Source: Tachypleus tridentatus
Taxonomy: Eukaryota > Arthropoda > Merostomata > Xiphosura > Limulidae
Assembly: GCF_004210375.1 (NCBI RefSeq)
Contig: NC_134834.1
Coordinates: 93,872,170 to 93,936,169, forward strand
DNA length: 64,000 nucleotides
Direction of reading: 5' to 3'
Part shown: piece by piece, positions 59,301 through 64,000 of the stretch
How positions within the stretch are numbered: the stretch's first letter is position 1
Layout: every line of letters begins with the position of its first letter
The notes under the pieces: generated by a model
What the model was told of the DNA's origin: nothing
Databases searched by the model: none
What the model saw: only the letters and a program-made list of their open reading frames with translations
Made by a program: the position numbers and the translations under genes

Positions 59301-59898
59301 GACAATTATGTTAGCGCTTGTTGTTTTTTTATACGCGTATGGAACCGTGATTTTAAGACCCAACCCTAACTCTATCAGGTATAGTACTATCTAGCCAGAT
59401 TGCAACCGAATCATTCAGGGTTATCCATGAAGGTCTTATCTGTACTTGTTTTTTGTTATTAAATAGGTCATGTGACACAAGTTTACAATTAATTTTTAGA
59501 GAAGGTCAGCTCATATTTGCCAAAATTTCATCTTTATTTCATTGTTGAATTTAAATTTGTAAACGTTTTGGCGTTTTGTACTTGGTGTAATTTAATAACA
59601 AATTTTATCAACTTCAAGGTGAATCATTAATCATAAGAACAATTATTTCTTTGACAAATGTTTAAAATTTTGGAACAAATCCTCCACAAAACTGGAAGAA
59701 AATCAGTTGATAAATTTGAAATTCATTCTTAGTTGTCATTTTTATCAAGATTATCAATAATATTAAATATTCTTTAAATTAAAAAAAATCGAATCTCTTA
59801 CCAAAAAAATACGAAGTTTATTTTACAATTTTTGCTCAAAAATAAGAATTTTAGTTGAATACTGAAATTAATTCAAAGGAAACTTTCGTCAGAAATTT
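59301..59898. other. unique sequence, nothing recognised
   Basis: AT-rich, no features. Confidence 0.5.
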
Positions 59899-60029
59899 AT
59901 TTGTTTGATGTTAAACATAAAACTGTGTAATGGGCTATCTATGCTGTGCTCATGACGGGTATCGGAACCTGTTTTTGTTATTTTTATAGTGTTATAAGCT
60001 TTCAGCTTTCCTACTGAGCTAATGTGGGG
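59899..60029 (-). mobile_element. type 3 SINE
   Basis: Reverse complement: CCCCACATTAGCTCAGTAGG head with box A, a diverged anticodon region, GGTTCCGATACCCGTCATGA and AGCATAGATAGCCCATTACA. Confidence 0.75.
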
Positions 60030-60739
60030 TTATTTCAAATCTAGAAATTAAATCGTAAAAATATTATTAGAAAATATAAAGTGGTTTAGAATTACTTTTA
60101 AGTATACAATGAATAATTATTGCACTTTTACGGCAGAAAGGTTTAGTCTGTTCCCCAATTACAAAGAGTGTGGTATAAAATGATTCACAAATGCGAGCAG
60201 GGAATTACGACAGCAAAACCGACTTTCAAATTAATTTCAAAAATGCTCATGAGATTCACAATCTGTGAGTTTGTGTGTTAAGAAATAAGGCTGGAGCTTT
60301 AGTTATTACTTTCAAAATGAATTTGAGCGAAAGAAGGCGATGCATTTCCGTGAAGTGTTTTTTGAATAATTTAAAGTACAAAACATATAATACGAAGACC
60401 TTTCCCGCACCATTACACCACCACTAGCGGATCGCTCTGCCAGCACAAAACAAGCAAGATCAAATACATCGTGTGATGATTCATTTTATTATCTCACAGC
60501 TAACACGCACACACTCAAAAGTTTCAAAGTGATTAATCAGATGACATCACACAATTCGAGTCCCCATATTTTAAACACAACTAAAGCTATGTTATATTGA
60601 TTGCATTTGAAATACTCGATTTTCGCACACAATGTTTGTAATGCCTTATATTTGTAAGAATTAGGGTTATTCATATACTAGTCATAGTTGAAGGAACCGG
60701 TGAGTTTGAACATAGTCTGATAATTGTTGTATCTTACAG

Positions 60740-60852
60740 GCCTTATCTTGATTATCTCTGTTGAAGAAGCCGTATGGAAGTCTTAGAAAATGTGATAAAA
60801 ATGTTTCAAATTAATTGTGATACGACTAGATCTTTGTATCGAATAGATTCAG
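60740..60852 (+). CDS. candidate first coding exon of an unknown gene (weak)
   Basis: The acceptor-like TTGTTGTATCTTACAG precedes 60740, and the donor GTAAGC follows 60852. In between, ATG 60774 opens MEVLENVIKMFQINCDTT and then RSLYRIDSG, running without a stop to the donor and ending one base into a codon. The upstream part has stops in all frames and would be 5' UTR. A phase-compatible acceptor (TCTATTACTCCAG before 63676) precedes an open frame starting VKTEKKSETLIVW, but pairing the two is speculative. No family is recognised. Confidence 0.2.
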
Positions 60853-61119
60853 GTAAGCAAAGCGCCTGACAGGTGATAGGTTTATTATACAAATGTAAAT
60901 AAATAAAGTGTTCTTTAAAAAGTAGAACTGTTTTAATTATTAAAATATAAATATTATAAATAGATGTGCACTCTACACATAAAACAAATTAATTTTCCGT
61001 TTTCTTGAGTAATTAATAAACATAATATATTTATCATTTTATACTAATTTTAGGCCTAACAAAGTTCCAGAAATTAGGCGAGACCGGTGTAGCTTGCAAG
61101 TTTATGACCACTGAAACTG

Positions 61120-61334
61120 TTTTGTTTGTTTCGAATTTTGTGCAAAGCTACACGAAGGCTATAGTTATTACCACTCACCGCCAACTCTTGGGCTTCTCTT
61201 TTACTAAAGAATAATGGGATTGACCGTAACATTATAACGCTCCCACAGCTGGGAGGACGAGCATGTTTGGCGTGACAAAGATTCGAGCCCGCGATCCTCA
61301 GGTTAGGAGTCGAGCGCCCTAACCACCTGACCAT
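61120..61334 (-). mobile_element. type 1 SINE with an internal deletion
   Basis: From TTTTGTTTGTTTCGAATTTTG to CCACCTGACCAT. It lacks about 60 bases between GAAGGCTAT and TTACCACTCACCGCC. The 86-codon frame is a SINE frame. Confidence 0.9.
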
Positions 61335-61600
61335 CTGTAATTAATAAACAATCAATCAGCTAACTTAAAAACAATGTAACATCTGAATTATTAACGAAGA
61401 TTAAAAATATATTAAATATTTTTTTCCAACTACCCGAACTCAGTTAATCTTTAATTCTCCTCTTTAAAGTATTTCTTTTTTAAATTGACGGTGTGTTAAT
61501 TTTGCAAGTTGATTTACACAGCAAAATATTTTTCTACCGTGACATATGCGCATTACAGAAATTTTCCGGACAATGTAAGCTTATAAATCGACCAATGAGG

Positions 61601-61878
61601 TTTGCTTTGGTTTTTGAATTTCGCGCAAAGCTACTCGAGGGCTATCTGCGCTAGCCATCCCTAATTTAGCAGTGTAATACTAGAGGGAAGGCAGCTAGTC
61701 ATCACCACCCACCGCCAACTCTTGGGTTACTCTTTTACCAACGAATAGTGGGATTGACCGTCACATTATAACGCCCCCACGGCTGAAAGGGCTAGCATGT
61801 TTGGTGCGACGGGGACTCGAACCCGCGACCCTCGGATTACAAGTCACATGTCTTAACCCATCTGGCCATGTTGGACCT
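61601..61878 (-). mobile_element. type 1 SINE with 11-bp target-site duplication
   Basis: Flanked by GACCAATGAGG at 61590-61600 and 61879-61889. Full length and near consensus, so a relatively recent insertion. Confidence 0.95.
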
Positions 61879-61965
61879 GACCAATGAGGTATATCGACTA
61901 AATACGTATTGTAGAAAATTCGATAGTTATTCCATGCACTAACTGTGGAGGAGTTTGAACCTCAT

Positions 61966-62246
61966 GGGCCCGGCATGGCCAAGCGCGTTAAGGCGTGTGC
62001 TTCGTAATCCGAGGGTCGCGGGTTCGCGCCCGAGTCGTGCCAAACATGCTCGCCCTCCCAGCCGTGGGGGCGTTATAATGTGACGGTCATTCCCACTATT
62101 CGTTGGTAAAAGAGTAGCCCAAGAGTTGGCGGTGGGTGGTGATGACTAGCTGCCTTTCCTCTAGTCTTACACTGCTAAATTAGGGACGGCTAGCGCAGAT
62201 AGCCCTGGAGTAGCTTTGTGCGAAATTCAAAAACAAACAAACAAAC
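61966..62246 (+). mobile_element. type 1 SINE, near consensus, inverted to its neighbour
   Basis: GGCCCGGCATGGCCAAGCGC head, box B GGTTCGCGCCC, tail AAATTCAAAAACAAACAAAC. The flanks TTGAACCTCATG and TTGAACCCCAGG look like a slightly mutated target duplication. Confidence 0.95.
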
Positions 62247-62485
62247 TTGAACCCCAGGAAATGTGTATGTTCACCTATGCTGTTGTTAGAATTCAGCATT
62301 GATAGAAAATTTTTAGCTGTTAAAATATTTATGTTTTTAATTATCTGCTCTCTTTCCTGCTGGTATTGTATATTTCTTGACGATGAGGTATAGTATTAAA
62401 TAATAATATATGTATAGAGAGGACAGAATTTTAAGATAAAGAGAAGAAAGATGTGAAAATGACTTGTATTTTAATATCTTCATTT

Positions 62486-62548
62486 CCCCGTGATGGGCAG
62501 AGCACAGATAGCCCATTGTGTAGCTCTGTGCTTAACTGCAAACAGACA
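62486..62548 (+). mobile_element. type 3 SINE, 3' half only
   Basis: CCCGTGATGGGCAGAGCACA, GATAGCCCATTGTGTAGC and CTCTGTGCTTAACTGCAAAC: the body closest to a consensus in this window, without a head. Confidence 0.8.
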
Positions 62549-62899
62549 TCAGTACCTTCACCAAGCACAGTTATAATACTCATAGGAATTCCACTGACCT
62601 CGTGACAGAACCACGTGTGAGATTAATTGTTCTCCGTTCTCCTGGTGTGAAAGATTATTTATTTATTAGAATATGAGGGCTGGAAAAAGAATGGTTTTGT
62701 TAACAAAACTAAGATCCGAAAGTAACATATTTGAACAGTTTTTTTTTGCTTTAAATCATTTCTGTACCAAAAATTAGATTAAAATCGTGGATGATTTCAT
62801 GAAAATTAATCAAGGTAAAATTCCTTTTGCTATATTTTATATCTTATAGATTTTATAATCCAATTAATTAATATTGAACTGTTAAATTATTCTGAGTGT

Positions 62900-63014
62900 A
62901 TGTGTTTTCTTATAGCAAAGCCACATTTGGCTATCTGCTGAGTCCACCGAGGGGAATCGAACTCCTGAATTTAGCGTTGTAATTCCGTAGACTTACCGCT
63001 GTAACAGCGGGGGA
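62900..63014 (-). mobile_element. type 2 SINE, full length
   Basis: Reverse complement: GTCCCCCGCTGTTACAGCGG, TAAGTCTACGGAATTACAAC, GTTCGATTCCCCTCGGTGG, GACTCAGCAGATAGCC and the tail TTGCTATAAGAAAACACA. Confidence 0.85.
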
Positions 63015-63929
63015 CAAATTGTTCTCAAACCATTGTTTTTGCATAGAAAGATACTTTGATCACTAATACTTTTAATACTCTTTTTCTATACAGAATCTCA
63101 GTTCCACAAAAAATCTTCACGAGTTAATTTTGAACTTCGTGTTGCATAAAGGTGGTAGGATGAATCATATAATTTAAATGTAGCGTATAATGTTTTGTAA
63201 ACAGAAACATACTTATAAGCTTCAAGGGGAAAATATGTTTTTGTTCCTTTTTTTTAAACTACGAATGGAAAATCATTCGTCACACATCTACAGATCCCAT
63301 TATTCGTACAAAGTCTTGCTTTCGTTTCACCTTGACAGTCCTAGAAGTCACCTTTACGTCCCGTTAAAGGAAAACCTGATTTCATTTCTTATCGTTCGAA
63401 ATAATTAAAACTGTACTGTGAGCACTTATCTAGATTACCTGGAATACTAACCAGTTCTTGCATGTGCTAACGTTTTTCACTTTTCCAAACTCGAAGTCCA
63501 CGAAACGTTCGATAATGAAGAAATTGTATCAAGAACTCATTGACGAAGTTCAATTACGAAAGTAAATGTTTGAATTTTTAAAGGAATTCTTTCAGTTTAA
63601 GAAACAAATAAGGTGTAAAACAGGTAAAATGTTGGACATCAACAAAATCTCACGTGCTTATTTCTATTACTCCAGTTAAAACTGAAAAAAAATCTGAAAC
63701 CTTGATCGTCTGGCCTTCGAGATGCTTATATGGGAGGACAACAACTGTTCAATGCTGCGTAGAAAGAATAATGACGAATAAACCAATAAAGAAAACTAAT
63801 CAGGACACTTGTTCCTTCGTTTATAGTACCACATACATTATATTTAGAAGCTCACCAAAACAATCACGAAACAAAGGTTTAAGTAAAGGAAACTATTAAA
63901 CATTAGTTTATGACGCAGCTCGAGAAAAA
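63015..63929. other. unique sequence, no firm feature
   Basis: Frames at 63190-63408 and 63654-63899 are open for 72-81 codons but lack domains. The second follows an acceptor-like site (see the candidate exon at 60740). Confidence 0.4.
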
Positions 63930-64000
63930 TGTTTTGTTTGTTTGTTTTTAAATTTCGCACAAAGCTACTCGAGGGCTATCTGCGCTAGCCGTCCCTAATT
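63930..64000 (-). mobile_element. type 1 SINE, cut by the window end
   Basis: Tail and first part of the 3' domain only (TTCGCACAAAGCTACTCGAG, then GCTAGCCGTCCCTAATT). The element must continue past the end of the window. Confidence 0.92.

Overview
The window looks like arthropod nuclear DNA, most likely from a horseshoe crab (Xiphosura). It is AT-rich, intron-bearing and gene-poor, and it is crowded with tRNA-headed SINEs and minisatellites. The species call rests on two things. The class I chitin deacetylase is arthropod-like, and the dominant SINE matches, from memory, the short repeat common in Limulus/Tachypleus genomes (MetaSINE/RUDI-like 3' half). No search was run.

Only two protein-coding loci are well supported. 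On the + strand, 20840-21234 is the terminal exon of a ONECUT (HNF6-type) homeobox gene. It holds the complete homeodomain and the stop codon; the cut-domain exon is not in the window. On the - strand, 56426-51701 is a four-exon class I chitin deacetylase (signal peptide, CBM14, LDLa, NodB deacetylase; closest to CDA2/Vermiform). Its last exon carries a one-base homopolymer frameshift. The two genes act in unrelated processes: transcriptional control of development, and modification of extracellular cuticular or tracheal chitin.

Region by region: 1-3120 is noncoding with old SINEs. 3121-10834 and 11335-19058 are near-identical 7.7 kb copies on either side of exactly 500 Ns. The last base of the left contig and the first base of the right contig mark the ends of the shared sequence, so this is very probably an unmerged contig overlap. 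Each copy holds a 55-bp minisatellite with a 220-bp higher-order repeat, a 29-bp minisatellite and two MetaSINEs. 19897-20684 is another minisatellite in the last ONECUT intron. 21235-25545 is ONECUT 3' flank. 25546-28148 is a degenerate-to-homogeneous tandem array. 28-51 kb is a SINE field with a 50-bp minisatellite grown between two SINE fragments, a Penelope-like retroelement (PLE) remnant at 43360-44208, and a short PLE-derived insertion with an exact 15-bp target duplication at 41973-42240. 51.7-56.5 kb is the deacetylase gene. 56.5-64 kb is again SINE-rich and holds one weak candidate exon.

Three SINE types occur. Type 1 is the MetaSINE-like one (about 270 bp, tRNA-Thr-like head, tail reading GCGAAATTCAAAACAAAC). 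Types 2 and 3 share a second tRNA-like head but have different tails. No CRISPR array, rRNA gene or intact tRNA gene was seen.
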